64,000 nt of DNA. Origin: Mangrovimonas sp. YM274 (lineage in GTDB: Bacteria > Bacteroidota > Bacteroidia > Flavobacteriales > Flavobacteriaceae). Each line of letters begins with the position of its first letter. Positions within the stretch are counted from its first letter, which is position 1. The DNA is taken from the NCBI RefSeq assembly GCF_030908385.1, contig NZ_CP133091.1:2723501-2787500 (forward strand), given 5' to 3'. Both the position numbers and the translations under genes were made by a program. Shown in pieces: positions 52,401 through 60,113 of the stretch. Under the pieces are notes generated by a model, which had not been told where the DNA came from, did no database searches, and worked only from the letters and a program-made list of their open reading frames with translations.

Positions 52401-54276
52401 CGAAAATATTACAGATGAGGGTTGTTACATAACCGCCTCTTTTTCCATAGAAATAGGCACCAACCCGCAATTCAATAAACCTTTGGACTGGTTTCTGTGC
52501 GACGATATTGCCAATGACGGTTTTGAAGAATTTGACCTTAATGTAAAGGCACAAGAAATGACCGACGGTATCAACGAGGATATTGAAGTTACTTTTTACC
52601 TTAGTATGACTGATGCTGAAAATGAGGAAAACCCAATTCCAGCCAACTTTACAAATACCACCAACCCTCAAACCATTTTTGTAAGCCTTAGCAACGGCTC
52701 CTTCTGTAACTCGACAACCAGTTTCGAAATAAATGTTATTCAAGCACCAGAAGCCAATCCTGCGCAACCATTAATACAATGCGACACAGATTTTGACGCT
52801 ATTGTCACTTTCGATTTGACACAGGCAGAAGTCGATATTCTAGACGTAAGACAGGAAGATATTGTCATTTCATATTATGAAACGCTTGATGAGTTGGAAA
52901 TTCAGGTTAATGAAATTCCAGATCCAACCACTTACAACAATACCACCAATCCCCAAACAGTATATTTCAGAATTACCAACACAACCTCTGGGTGCTATTT
53001 GGCAATTCCTATTGAATTAATCGTCAACCTTCCCCCTCCTATAAATCAAATAGGCAATATCGAAATCTGTGAAAATGAGGATAACTATTATGATCTCAAT
53101 GAAGCTAGCAACTTACTACTAGATGACCTTAATGGCGTTACCATAAATTATTTTGAAACTGCTGCTGATGCAGAAGCCAATACTAATGCCATTTCTACAG
53201 ATTACACCTATCAATCCTATAATGACATTATTCATGTTCGTGCCGAATATGACGATACAGGCTGTTTTGCCACGTACTTTTTCGTATTGAGAGTCAAATT
53301 ATTGCCGAATGCCATTACACCTCCTGATTTGGTAGATTGTGATGATGATTATGACGGCTTTTTAACATTTGACCTGTCACAGCAGGACGCTGCCATTTTA
53401 GGCAATCAAAACCCGTTGGAGTTTACCGTTACCTATTATACTGATGAAGCTTCAGCAAATTCTGGAACTAATGCACTTCCCCTACCATCTAATTTACAGG
53501 ATCAACAAACAGTCTATGCACGTGTAGAAAACAATGAAACCGGCTGCTATAGTCTTACTCAATTTATGGTTTTTATCAATCCAAAACCTGTTGTGGACAT
53601 CCCTGATCAAGCCATTTGTTTGGATAATTTACCCTTAGTTGTAGACGCCAATACCTTTATAGATGGTGACACCTATTTATGGTCTACAGGAGCAACAACC
53701 CCAGAAATTGAAATTGACGAAATAGGCATTTATTCTGTAACCGTAACAACCATTGATGGCTGTAGTACCACTAGTGAATTTACGATTACCGAATCCGAAC
53801 AAGCCAACATAGAATTTACAGAAATTTTAGACTTTTCAGATCCCAATAACGTAACCGTAACCGTTAGCGGCATTGGAAATTATTTATATCAATGGGATGA
53901 TGAGGAACCTCAGGAATCCAATGTCTTTGAAAACGTAACTTACGGCTACCATACCATCACCGTTATTGATTTGAACGGATGTTCAGAAGTGGCAAAAGAG
54001 ATTGTAGTTGTGGATGCTCCAAAGTTTATGACACCTAATAACGATGGTTATACTGATACTTGGCACATCGTTGGAGTAGAAACACTACCCGGAACTGTAG
54101 TGTATATTTTTGACCGATTTGGAAAACTGCTCAAGCAACTCTCTTCAGATTCCGAAGGTTGGGACGGAACCTATAACGGCCATTTAATGCCGGCCTCTGA
54201 CTATTGGTTTGTAGCCAATGTAAAACGGGGAGATATTGAATTTGAAGTCCGTGGGCATTTTGCCCTTCGTCGATAA
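49447..54276 (+). CDS. Choice-of-anchor L, T9SS type B giant surface protein with eleven repeats
   Basis: Secreted protein of 1609 residues; signal peptide MKAFKISLLIFACFLCNP then VFSQ. A choice-of-anchor L domain occupies about residues 30-265 (DNGIILSTGNAASAGNTPN, YILASEEYFGNFPCQYSDGF, YHVKLVIADQTDENYDSAVF). An Ig-like unit follows, then eleven modules of about 94 residues (nucleotides 50485-53590), an Ig-like unit (YLWSTGATTPEIEIDEIG), a further beta domain, and the type B sorting domain (PKFMTPNNDGYTDTW to VRGHFALRR). The choice-of-anchor L family is seen on proteins that use alternative sorting signals. Preceded by a 138-base gap. Probable role in adhesion; not proven. Confidence 0.93.
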   Translation: MKAFKISLLIFACFLCNPVFSQQISVDTSYSAQELIEDILVQGCVEISNVTSAVNGSGNGYDSFGYFEKADSNFPFDNGIILSTGNAASAGNTPNPDILNEGEPDWGPDTDLENALGISGTVNATSIEFDIVSISNEIQFNYILASEEYFGNFPCQYSDGFAFLIKETGNPGPYTNIAVIPGTSTPVNTNTIHDEIAGFCPPENEEYFAGYSLGDTNFNGRTTVMTATASITPNVQYHVKLVIADQTDENYDSAVFVAGNSFNTTVNLGDDLTTCASSVTLNADIENPLAVYSWYLDNSLISGETQPTLNVTESGTYKVVIEIPISNTTCTIEDSVVINLSSTQTATPIDDFEICDDLSNNGVETFDLSTMDSVVLQSVPQSNYDISYHYSQNEANNNTNPITSPIQNTSSPETIYVRIEDIDNGCLAYSTFNLVVNPLPVIVDPTDLLVCDDTSPDGVALIDLTEKNDEITAGQTNLIVSYHYSQSEADTGANPIPSPYTNTNPSEQLYVRVIDAQTGCASTTTLNLLVQSNPVINSEDLYIDACDPDHDGFASFDLNSIIDEVLNGLTGVSTTFHETPEDALLGDNPIPNPSNYDNETFEVQTVYIRVVDDLTGCVSVAPVEIHPNLLLTGTNIIDFSLCDVDSDGTENFDLENMAITIANDIPDVSIAFYLSETDRANQVNELDQGTPFSPTEIPQTLYLTISSPTCEEYAEIEINLTGINEFDSIGTVEYCDNDQDGLTLINLSSFDDLVTGGQSGYTVSYFASESDAESNINALPDPYNNVSNPQTFYTRIRFNDTGCASVNSFQVSILSAPTTTTPTPIKICDDNDDGEYTVDLTSKIPEVTANTANQTITFHSSFEDADTGSNPIANTTNYTTATQTLFIRVENGGSACYSLEPLEIYINTLPQISEPISDYKICEQNSDNIGDFTFITRDEEILNGQTDKQVLYFASQSDAENRTNIIDKTVPYQNTANPQIIYVRIENITDEGCYITASFSIEIGTNPQFNKPLDWFLCDDIANDGFEEFDLNVKAQEMTDGINEDIEVTFYLSMTDAENEENPIPANFTNTTNPQTIFVSLSNGSFCNSTTSFEINVIQAPEANPAQPLIQCDTDFDAIVTFDLTQAEVDILDVRQEDIVISYYETLDELEIQVNEIPDPTTYNNTTNPQTVYFRITNTTSGCYLAIPIELIVNLPPPINQIGNIEICENEDNYYDLNEASNLLLDDLNGVTINYFETAADAEANTNAISTDYTYQSYNDIIHVRAEYDDTGCFATYFFVLRVKLLPNAITPPDLVDCDDDYDGFLTFDLSQQDAAILGNQNPLEFTVTYYTDEASANSGTNALPLPSNLQDQQTVYARVENNETGCYSLTQFMVFINPKPVVDIPDQAICLDNLPLVVDANTFIDGDTYLWSTGATTPEIEIDEIGIYSVTVTTIDGCSTTSEFTITESEQANIEFTEILDFSDPNNVTVTVSGIGNYLYQWDDEEPQESNVFENVTYGYHTITVIDLNGCSEVAKEIVVVDAPKFMTPNNDGYTDTWHIVGVETLPGTVVYIFDRFGKLLKQLSSDSEGWDGTYNGHLMPASDYWFVANVKRGDIEFEVRGHFALRR
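50485..53590 (+). repeat. Eleven tandem modules of about 94 residues
   Basis: Openings are EICDDLSNNG, LVCDDTSPDG, DACDPDHDG, SLCDVDSDG, EYCDNDQDG, KICDDNDDG, KICEQNSDN, FLCDDIANDG, IQCDTDFDA, EICENEDN and VDCDDDYDG. Most contain an alternating Asp run like a calcium-binding loop. Each ends with a Cys that could pair with the first. Confidence 0.8.
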
Positions 54277-54336
54277 GTCTTTTTGAAAATCCAGCTGTTA
54301 AATTTATGCCAATCATCGCTTTATAGCCCTCATTTC

Positions 54337-54369
54337 TTTTTGTTCACGCAATGCAAACATGTAAATTTG
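54337..54369 (+). promoter_or_regulatory. Full -33/-7 promoter for uvrB, leaderless arrangement
   Basis: TTTTTG (54337-54342), a 19-base spacer and TAAATTTG (54362-54369) match both Bacteroidota promoter elements at the standard spacing. Only four bases separate the -7 box from the ATG at 54374. Confidence 0.65.
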
Positions 54370-54373
54370 CGCT

Positions 54374-56377
54374 ATGCGTTTCAAAATAAAATCAGAATTT
54401 GGTCCTACTGGGGATCAACCTCAAGCCATTAAACAACTGGTTGCAGGTATTGAAGGAAGTGACAGATTCCAAACTCTTTTGGGAGTAACAGGCTCTGGTA
54501 AAACTTTTACCGTTGCCAATGTAATTGAAGAAGTTCAACGTCCTACTTTGGTATTGGCACATAACAAAACTTTGGCAGCCCAGTTATATTCAGAGTTCAA
54601 ACAGTTTTTTCCTGACAATGCTGTTGAATATTTTGTTTCGTATTACGACTACTACCAACCCGAAGCTTATATTCCTGTCACAGGAGTTTATATAGAAAAA
54701 GATCTTTCCATTAATGAGGAAATTGAGAAGATGCGCTTAAGTGCTACCTCTTCCCTATTGTCTGGGAGACGTGACGTATTGGTGGTTGCTTCGGTTTCAT
54801 GTCTGTATGGTATTGGAAACCCTGTCGAATTTCAGAAGAACGTCATTTCATTAGAAAGAGACCAAATCATTTCCCGAACCAAATTACTGCACATGTTGGT
54901 GCAAAGTTTGTACTCACGTACCGAAGCTGAGTTCAACCATGGAAATTTCAGAATTAAGGGAGATACTGTTGACATTTTCCCTAGTTATGACGATCATGCC
55001 TTCAGAATCCATTTTTTTGGAGATGAAATTGAAGATATCGAAGCTTTTAATGTACAGACCAATGAGGTTCTTGAAAGATATGATAGACTCAACATTTACC
55101 CAGCGAATATGTTTGTGACATCTCCAGATGTGCTGCAAGGCGCTATAAAAAGCATCCAAGACGATTTGGTAAAACAATATGATTACTTTACTGAAATAGG
55201 CAAACATCTCGAAGCCAAACGCCTTAAGGAACGCACAGAATTTGATCTTGAAATGATTCGGGAATTAGGCTATTGTTCTGGTATTGAAAATTATTCGAGG
55301 TATTTGGATGGTAGAGAGCCTGGAACCCGCCCGTTCTGTCTTTTAGACTATTTCCCTGACGACTATTTAATGGTTGTGGACGAAAGTCACGTTACTATTT
55401 CTCAAGTGCATGCCATGTATGGAGGTGACCGTAGCCGTAAAGAAAATTTGGTAGAATACGGCTTTAGATTGCCCGCTGCCATGGACAACCGCCCTTTAAA
55501 GTTTGAAGAATTTGAAGCGCTTCAAAACCAAGTCATCTACGTAAGTGCTACCCCTGCAGATTATGAATTGGAAAAATCTGGAGGTGTGTATGTAGAACAG
55601 GTAATTCGCCCCACAGGATTGCTGGATCCTATTATTGAGGTGCGCCCTAGTTTAAATCAGATTGATGATTTAATAGAAGAAATCCAACAACGGGTTGAAA
55701 AAGACGAACGTACTTTGGTGACAACGCTTACCAAACGCATGGCGGAGGAGTTGACTAAATATTTGGACCGTATTCAAATCCGTTGCCGTTATATCCATAG
55801 TGATGTAGACACCTTGGAACGTGTAGAAATTATGCAGGATTTAAGAAAGGGCTTATTTGATGTATTAGTGGGTGTCAATCTACTTCGTGAAGGTTTAGAC
55901 CTTCCGGAAGTTTCGTTGGTAGCCATTTTAGATGCCGATAAAGAAGGTTTCTTAAGATCCAACCGTTCCCTGACCCAAACCGTTGGTAGAGCAGCAAGAA
56001 ATGTAAACGGAAAAGCCATTATGTACGCCGACAACATTACGGGTAGCATGCAAAAAACCATAGACGAGACCAATTATCGTCGTGAAAAGCAAATTGCCTA
56101 TAATACAAAACATAAGCTTACACCTAAGCCTCTCAATAAGAGTTTGGACAATGTACTCACCAAGAATTCTGTGAGCACTTACAGTTATGAACTCAAAGCT
56201 GCCAAAGCTGCGGAACCGGAAAGCGAATACCTATCCAAAGCGGAATTGGAGAAGAAAATTCGAGATAAAAGAAAGCTTATGGAAGAAGCTGCAAAAGCAT
56301 TAGACTTTATGCTAGCCGCACAGTTTAGGGATGAAATTAAGGCCTATCAAACAAAATTAGATGCCTTAAAAGTATAA
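54374..56377 (+). CDS. uvrB: Excinuclease ABC subunit B
   Basis: DNA-damage-recognition helicase-like subunit of nucleotide excision repair, 667 residues, the normal length. Walker A is LGVTGSGKTFTVANVIE near residue 36; the damage-probing beta-hairpin is YYDYYQPEAYIP; further helicase motifs are VVDESHVTISQ, YVSATPADYE, DVLVGVNLLREGLDLPEVSLV and QTVGRAARN. The C-terminal UVR domain (RKLMEEAAKALDFMLAAQFRDEI) binds UvrC. A complete promoter lies directly upstream. It converges on the TerB-like gene with a 5-base gap. Confidence 0.97.
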   Translation: MRFKIKSEFGPTGDQPQAIKQLVAGIEGSDRFQTLLGVTGSGKTFTVANVIEEVQRPTLVLAHNKTLAAQLYSEFKQFFPDNAVEYFVSYYDYYQPEAYIPVTGVYIEKDLSINEEIEKMRLSATSSLLSGRRDVLVVASVSCLYGIGNPVEFQKNVISLERDQIISRTKLLHMLVQSLYSRTEAEFNHGNFRIKGDTVDIFPSYDDHAFRIHFFGDEIEDIEAFNVQTNEVLERYDRLNIYPANMFVTSPDVLQGAIKSIQDDLVKQYDYFTEIGKHLEAKRLKERTEFDLEMIRELGYCSGIENYSRYLDGREPGTRPFCLLDYFPDDYLMVVDESHVTISQVHAMYGGDRSRKENLVEYGFRLPAAMDNRPLKFEEFEALQNQVIYVSATPADYELEKSGGVYVEQVIRPTGLLDPIIEVRPSLNQIDDLIEEIQQRVEKDERTLVTTLTKRMAEELTKYLDRIQIRCRYIHSDVDTLERVEIMQDLRKGLFDVLVGVNLLREGLDLPEVSLVAILDADKEGFLRSNRSLTQTVGRAARNVNGKAIMYADNITGSMQKTIDETNYRREKQIAYNTKHKLTPKPLNKSLDNVLTKNSVSTYSYELKAAKAAEPESEYLSKAELEKKIRDKRKLMEEAAKALDFMLAAQFRDEIKAYQTKLDALKV

Positions 56378-56382
56378 TACCA

Positions 56383-56784
56383 CTAATTATACTGAATTTT
56401 AAATATATCTATTAAGAAGTCTGGTGGTACAACTTTATTTGGGAAACTTTCCATTAAGTCCAAAACTTTATTGATGGACTCATGGCTTAGGCCCATTCGT
56501 AATCCAAAATTATGGAGTTTCACCAACTCTTTTCTCGATATTTCATTGTCCAGATTCATTAACAATACCAATCTGTGAAATTGAACAATGCGCTCACTAT
56601 GAGATTTTAAATGCACATAGGTGACCGGGTGCTTAAAAAGATAATCGAAATCTTCTCTAGAAATATCCAACTGTTTGGCGACTCCCAAAAGAAATTTATA
56701 TTCAATGATCTTAATACTGTCATCTGCTTGAGCAAAGGCAATCATCTCGGAAAGTAAGCTCAATTTTTCAACACGGTTTATCAT
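56383..56784 (-). CDS. TerB-like helical protein
   Basis: Soluble alpha-helical protein of 133 residues, similar to the TerB (tellurite resistance) superfamily: MIAFAQADDSIKIIEYKFLLGVAKQLDISREDFDYL contains the DD-x-I-x-x-x-E metal-binding-type loop of this fold. No other ter genes are nearby, so tellurite resistance should not be inferred. Similar short proteins beside uvrB are frequent in flavobacteria and are sometimes misnamed excinuclease subunits. Convergent with uvrB. Function unknown. Confidence 0.75.
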   Translation of the reverse strand: MINRVEKLSLLSEMIAFAQADDSIKIIEYKFLLGVAKQLDISREDFDYLFKHPVTYVHLKSHSERIVQFHRLVLLMNLDNEISRKELVKLHNFGLRMGLSHESINKVLDLMESFPNKVVPPDFLIDIFKIQYN

Positions 56785-57020
56785 ACCTAAGGGATCTATA
56801 TTTTACTTATTTTAAAATTAGGAAGATATTATTTTTAATTATCGTTGATTTATAGTCAGTTATCGAAAAAAAAAATACCATTCGTCCTCCTTTTTCTACT
56901 TTGGCATGCTATCAATCTCTTAAAACGCTGAAAAACAGCAATTTACATAAATTTTACCAAAACGTCGAATATTAAATTGCAAAAATCAAAGTTCGATAAA
57001 CGGTACTGTAGTTATTTGGC

Positions 57021-57028
57021 TAACTTTG
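57021..57028 (+). promoter_or_regulatory. Predicted -7 box for the esterase gene
   Basis: TAACTTTG, exact TAnnTTTG, 26 bases before the ATG at 57055. This supports the shorter start over an upstream in-frame codon at 56977. Confidence 0.55.
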
Positions 57029-57054
57029 TAAAGCTCTTATTCCAAAATATAGTC

Positions 57055-57867
57055 ATGAAGGTATTTATTCTCTTTTTATTTTGTGTTTTCACTTCAGTTG
57101 GCTCCTCAATTACCTACGCACAGAGCACTGCTTCTAAAAATGTATCTCATTTTAATATTGAAGCTCCGCAACTGGGGACTACTAAAACCATATGGATTTA
57201 CCTTCCCAATTCTTACAACAGCAATCAACAAACATACCCTGTAATCTATATGCCCGATGGTCAAAATTTATTTGATGACAAAACCTCTTATGTAGGAGAA
57301 TGGGGTATAGATGAATATTTGGACTCGCTTTCTTCCAACCAAGCCATAATAGTGGGTATTGAACATGGCAATGATAAACGACTTGATGAGCTCACACCCT
57401 ACGCAAACTCAGAATATGGAGGAGGAAATGGCGATAACTACCTGAATTTTGTTGTCAACACCCTAAAACCTTATATAGACCAACAGTACAGAACAAAAAC
57501 TGACGCTCATTATAATGCCTTTTGGGGATCATCACTTGGAGGATTAATGGCTTTTTATGCTACGGTAAAATACCCTAATATCTTTGCCAATGCAGTTGTC
57601 TTTTCCCCGTCATTTTGGTATAGTGACAAAATATATGACTTTACCCAAGAAACAACAATCCCGGAAACTTCAAGATTTTATTTTTTAATAGGTACTGAAG
57701 AAAGTGGCTCAGGGGTTGCAGACCAAAATAAAATGGTGACTCTTCTTAAATCCAAAGGTGTTACCGATAATAACATAGTAAACAACATAATTGATGGCGG
57801 ACAGCACAATGAAGCTTTTTGGAAAGCTCATTTTGCCGATGCCTATAATTGGCTAATTATAAAATAA
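57055..57867 (+). CDS. Secreted alpha/beta-hydrolase (esterase D/Fes-like)
   Basis: Exported esterase of 270 residues from the ATG at 57055, beginning MKVFILFLFCVFTSVGSS with cleavage near YAQS. The hydrolase core shows KTIWIYLPNSYNSN, YPVIYMPDGQNLFDD (oxyanion strand), the nucleophile elbow GSSLGG with Ser160, and a late DGGQHNEAFW with the catalytic His; an Asp or Glu in IGTEESGSGVAD is a candidate acid. The family includes siderophore- and S-formylglutathione esterases; the substrate is open. The DUF1456 gene follows by 9 bases and probably shares the transcript. Confidence 0.87.
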   Translation: MKVFILFLFCVFTSVGSSITYAQSTASKNVSHFNIEAPQLGTTKTIWIYLPNSYNSNQQTYPVIYMPDGQNLFDDKTSYVGEWGIDEYLDSLSSNQAIIVGIEHGNDKRLDELTPYANSEYGGGNGDNYLNFVVNTLKPYIDQQYRTKTDAHYNAFWGSSLGGLMAFYATVKYPNIFANAVVFSPSFWYSDKIYDFTQETTIPETSRFYFLIGTEESGSGVADQNKMVTLLKSKGVTDNNIVNNIIDGGQHNEAFWKAHFADAYNWLIIK

Positions 57868-57876
57868 CAGGATTAA

Positions 57877-58143
57877 ATGACAAATAACGATATATTCAAG
57901 AAATTGAGAGTTGCCCTAAAACTTAGGGATGAAGACATTGTAAAAATTTTGGAACTGGTAGACTTCAGAATTTCAAAAAGCGAACTAGGTGCCTTTTTCA
58001 GAAAAGAAGATCACCCAAAATACATGGAATGCGGAGATCAAATATTGCGTAATTTTTTAAATGGTTTGGTTATTCATATGCGTGGTCCCATGCCCGATAA
58101 AAGCAATAAAACAAAAAACCAACAAAAAACTCCTAAACAATGA
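57877..58143 (+). CDS. DUF1456 (YehS-like) protein, half-length
   Basis: Protein of 88 residues containing a single DUF1456 unit: MTNNDIFKKLRVALKLRDED with ILELVDFRISKSELGAFFRK and the C-terminal CGDQILRNFLNGLVIHMRG. E. coli YehS carries two such units in about 156 residues, so this is a half-size version, with a short basic tail replacing the second half. It lies 9 bases after the esterase gene. The stop codon TGA is the loop of the terminator that follows. Function unknown. Confidence 0.82.
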   Translation: MTNNDIFKKLRVALKLRDEDIVKILELVDFRISKSELGAFFRKEDHPKYMECGDQILRNFLNGLVIHMRGPMPDKSNKTKNQQKTPKQ

Positions 58144-58159
58144 TTGTTTAGGAGTTTTT
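58125..58159. terminator. Bidirectional terminator whose loop is the stop codon
   Basis: AAAAACTCCTAAACAA (58125-58140) and TTGTTTAGGAGTTTTT (58144-58159) are exact complements, leaving only TGA, the stop codon of the DUF1456 gene, as loop. The A and T runs allow termination of both converging genes. Confidence 0.88.
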
Positions 58160-58179
58160 CCAACATTCGGTAAAATTAT

Positions 58180-58536
58180 TTACTCTTCTACATCCAGTTT
58201 TATTGGGACCAAAAAGGTTTGCTTTTTGTTATAGATATTAAAAGGTAATTTGTGGTAATTTAAACGTTCCTTCACGAATTCTTCAACGGTTTCATCTGGA
58301 CTATCTACAGAAAGAACAACAATTTCATTGTCGTGATTAAAGGTAATGGTTGCATAAACCAACACATCTTTTTCTAACACAAAATTTGGCTCAAGCAAAA
58401 ATTGCGAAATTTCATTTGTAATTGCAGTTGCTTCTGCACTTTTAGCTGTGGCATTTGCATTTGGCGATGTACTTGCCATTAGTACACTACTGCCGGTAAT
58501 TGCTACCGCCAATAAAAGCCCTTTGATTGTTTTCAT
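58180..58536 (-). CDS. Small secreted protein of unknown function
   Basis: Exported protein of 118 residues with a signal peptide (MKTIKGLLLAVAITGSSVLMAS). The mature part has an acidic linker and then a compact alpha/beta segment: FVLEKDVLVYATITFNHDNEIVVL, DETVEEFVKERLNY and KQTFLVPIKL. This strand-helix-strand order resembles the C-terminal domain of TonB, a comparison by eye only. Similar small proteins are common in Flavobacteriaceae. It shares the terminator at 58125-58159 with the convergent DUF1456 gene. No function can be assigned. Confidence 0.78.
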   Translation of the reverse strand: MKTIKGLLLAVAITGSSVLMASTSPNANATAKSAEATAITNEISQFLLEPNFVLEKDVLVYATITFNHDNEIVVLSVDSPDETVEEFVKERLNYHKLPFNIYNKKQTFLVPIKLDVEE

Positions 58537-58643
58537 AAATGTTCGATTTTAAATGATTGATACTTAATAGACTATAAGTAAGCGAAAATGTTACACTTCA
58601 ATCGAGCAATTAACGCAACCTTAACTACTTTTAACATTATTAA

Positions 58644-58680
58644 CAAAAAAAGACTGAATCCCTAAGGCTTCAGTCTCTTT
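58644..58680 (-). terminator. Rho-independent terminator after sucC
   Basis: Plus-strand AGACTGAA (58651-58658) pairs with TTCAGTCT (58669-58676). Read on the minus strand it lies about 30 bases after the sucC stop and ends in a run of seven T. It is also T-rich on the other side. Confidence 0.8.
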
Positions 58681-58707
58681 TTATATAATAGTATTTATGA
58701 TTTTGTC

Positions 58708-59898
58708 TTACGACAACACTTGCTGTACTTTATCGGCAGCTTCCTGGAATTCAGTAGCACTCATTACATCTAACCCTGAATTATCGATCAATTCCTTGGC
58801 GATGTCTGCATTCGTTCCTTGGAGACGCACAATAATTGGCACGTTGATAGTTCCCATGTTCTTGTAAGCATCAATAACTCCTTGAGCAACTCTATCACAA
58901 CGAACAATTCCTCCAAAGATATTGATTAAAATAGCTTTTACGTTAGGATCTTTCAAGATGATTTTGAAAGCAGCTTCAACACGAGCAGCATCGGCAGTAC
59001 CTCCTACATCCAAGAAGTTTGCAGGCTCACCACCAGCTTGCTTGATCAAGTCCATTGTTGCCATGGCCAATCCAGCTCCATTTACCATACAGCCTACATT
59101 TCCATCCAAATCTACATAGTTCAAGCCAACTTCTTTAGCTTCTACTTCAATAGGGTTTTCTTCACGTAAATCTCTTAAGTTTACATAATCTTTATGTCTG
59201 TAAAGTGCATTGTCATCGATAGTCACCTTAGCATCTACTGCCAAAATTTTGTCATCGCTAGTTTTCAACACGGGGTTGATTTCAAATAAAGACGCATCAG
59301 ATTTCACGTAAGCAGTATACAAACTTGCAACGAACTTAGTCATTTCTTTAAACGCATTTCCAGACAACCCTAAATTAAAGGCAATACGTCTAGCTTGAAA
59401 CGGCATAAGTCCAACCGAAGGATCTACTTCTTCAGTAAATATTAAATGAGGTGTTTCTTCTGCTACAGTTTCGATATCCATCCCACCTTCAGTAGAATAC
59501 ATGATCATGTTACGACCAGTACCACGGTTTAACAACACAGAAATGTAAAATTCATCTGGCTCGCTGTCTCCTGGGTAGTAAACATCCTCAGCAACCAATA
59601 CTTGGTGTACTTTTTTACCTTCGGCAGAAGTTTGAGGAGTGATCAAATTCATTCCAATAATATCACCTGCCACTTGCTCTACTTCCTGAAGGTTTTTGGC
59701 CAATTTAACACCACCACCTTTTCCACGTCCACCGGCATGGATCTGTGCCTTAATTACGTGCCATCCGGTTCCAGTTTCAGCGGTTAATTGTTTTGCTGCT
59801 GTAACAGCCTCTTGAGCGTTTTGGGCCACAATACCTCTTTGGACACGCACTCCAAAACTGCTTAATATTTCTTTTCCTTGATACTCGTGTAAATTCAT
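58708..59898 (-). CDS. sucC: Succinate-CoA ligase (ADP-forming) subunit beta
   Basis: TCA-cycle enzyme subunit: converts succinyl-CoA to succinate with formation of ATP or GTP. It has 396 residues from the ATG at 59898 ([19 protein letters not shown]); an extension to 59961 would add 21 unrelated residues. The ATP-grasp domain has [20 protein letters not shown] and [19 protein letters not shown]; the C-terminal part has [18 protein letters not shown] and the ligase signature [16 protein letters not shown] -7 box lies 60 bases upstream and a terminator follows, so it is transcribed alone; sucD is not in the window, as is usual in flavobacteria. Confidence 0.96.
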   Translation of the reverse strand: MNLHEYQGKEILSSFGVRVQRGIVAQNAQEAVTAAKQLTAETGTGWHVIKAQIHAGGRGKGGGVKLAKNLQEVEQVAGDIIGMNLITPQTSAEGKKVHQVLVAEDVYYPGDSEPDEFYISVLLNRGTGRNMIMYSTEGGMDIETVAEETPHLIFTEEVDPSVGLMPFQARRIAFNLGLSGNAFKEMTKFVASLYTAYVKSDASLFEINPVLKTSDDKILAVDAKVTIDDNALYRHKDYVNLRDLREENPIEVEAKEVGLNYVDLDGNVGCMVNGAGLAMATMDLIKQAGGEPANFLDVGGTADAARVEAAFKIILKDPNVKAILINIFGGIVRCDRVAQGVIDAYKNMGTINVPIIVRLQGTNADIAKELIDNSGLDVMSATEFQEAADKVQQVLS

Positions 59899-59958
59899 CT
59901 GTTTTAATCTATTGGTTATCTCCTCAAAAAGAGAATCACTTTTTAAAATTATAGTGAA

Positions 59959-59966
59959 CAAAAGTA
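59959..59966 (-). promoter_or_regulatory. Predicted -7 box for sucC
   Basis: Minus-strand TACTTTTG, exact TAnnTTTG, 60 bases before the sucC ATG, giving a leader of about 55 bases, longer than most in this window. Confidence 0.5.
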
Positions 59967-60083
59967 AACAACCTATAACTTTTAACCAATATTTTTTGGA
60001 GGGAAGTATGACCGGCTAAAAAAAGTTGTACAACGAAGCGTTAATACCCCGCAGATTATGGCCTTTATAAGGAATTCTTTTTT

Positions 60084-60091
60084 TAGTTTTG
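60084..60091 (+). promoter_or_regulatory. Predicted -7 box for lysA
   Basis: TAGTTTTG, exact TAnnTTTG, 22 bases before the lysA ATG at 60114. Confidence 0.55.
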
Positions 60092-60113
60092 CGGCGTCTT
60101 AAAAACTTTTAAA

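Noticed and set aside
52270-52767. A 165-codon antisense frame inside the largest T9SS gene
   Set aside because: It lies wholly within a well-supported repeat region and reads as low-complexity shadow of the modules.
50485-53590. A CRISPR-like or satellite repeat array
   Set aside because: The periodicity of about 280 bases is of protein modules with diverged DNA; there are no short identical repeats with unique spacers.
56383-56784. Tellurite resistance or excinuclease subunit
   Set aside because: Only a TerB-like fold is suggested; no ter operon is present and the protein has no nuclease or UvrC-binding motif.
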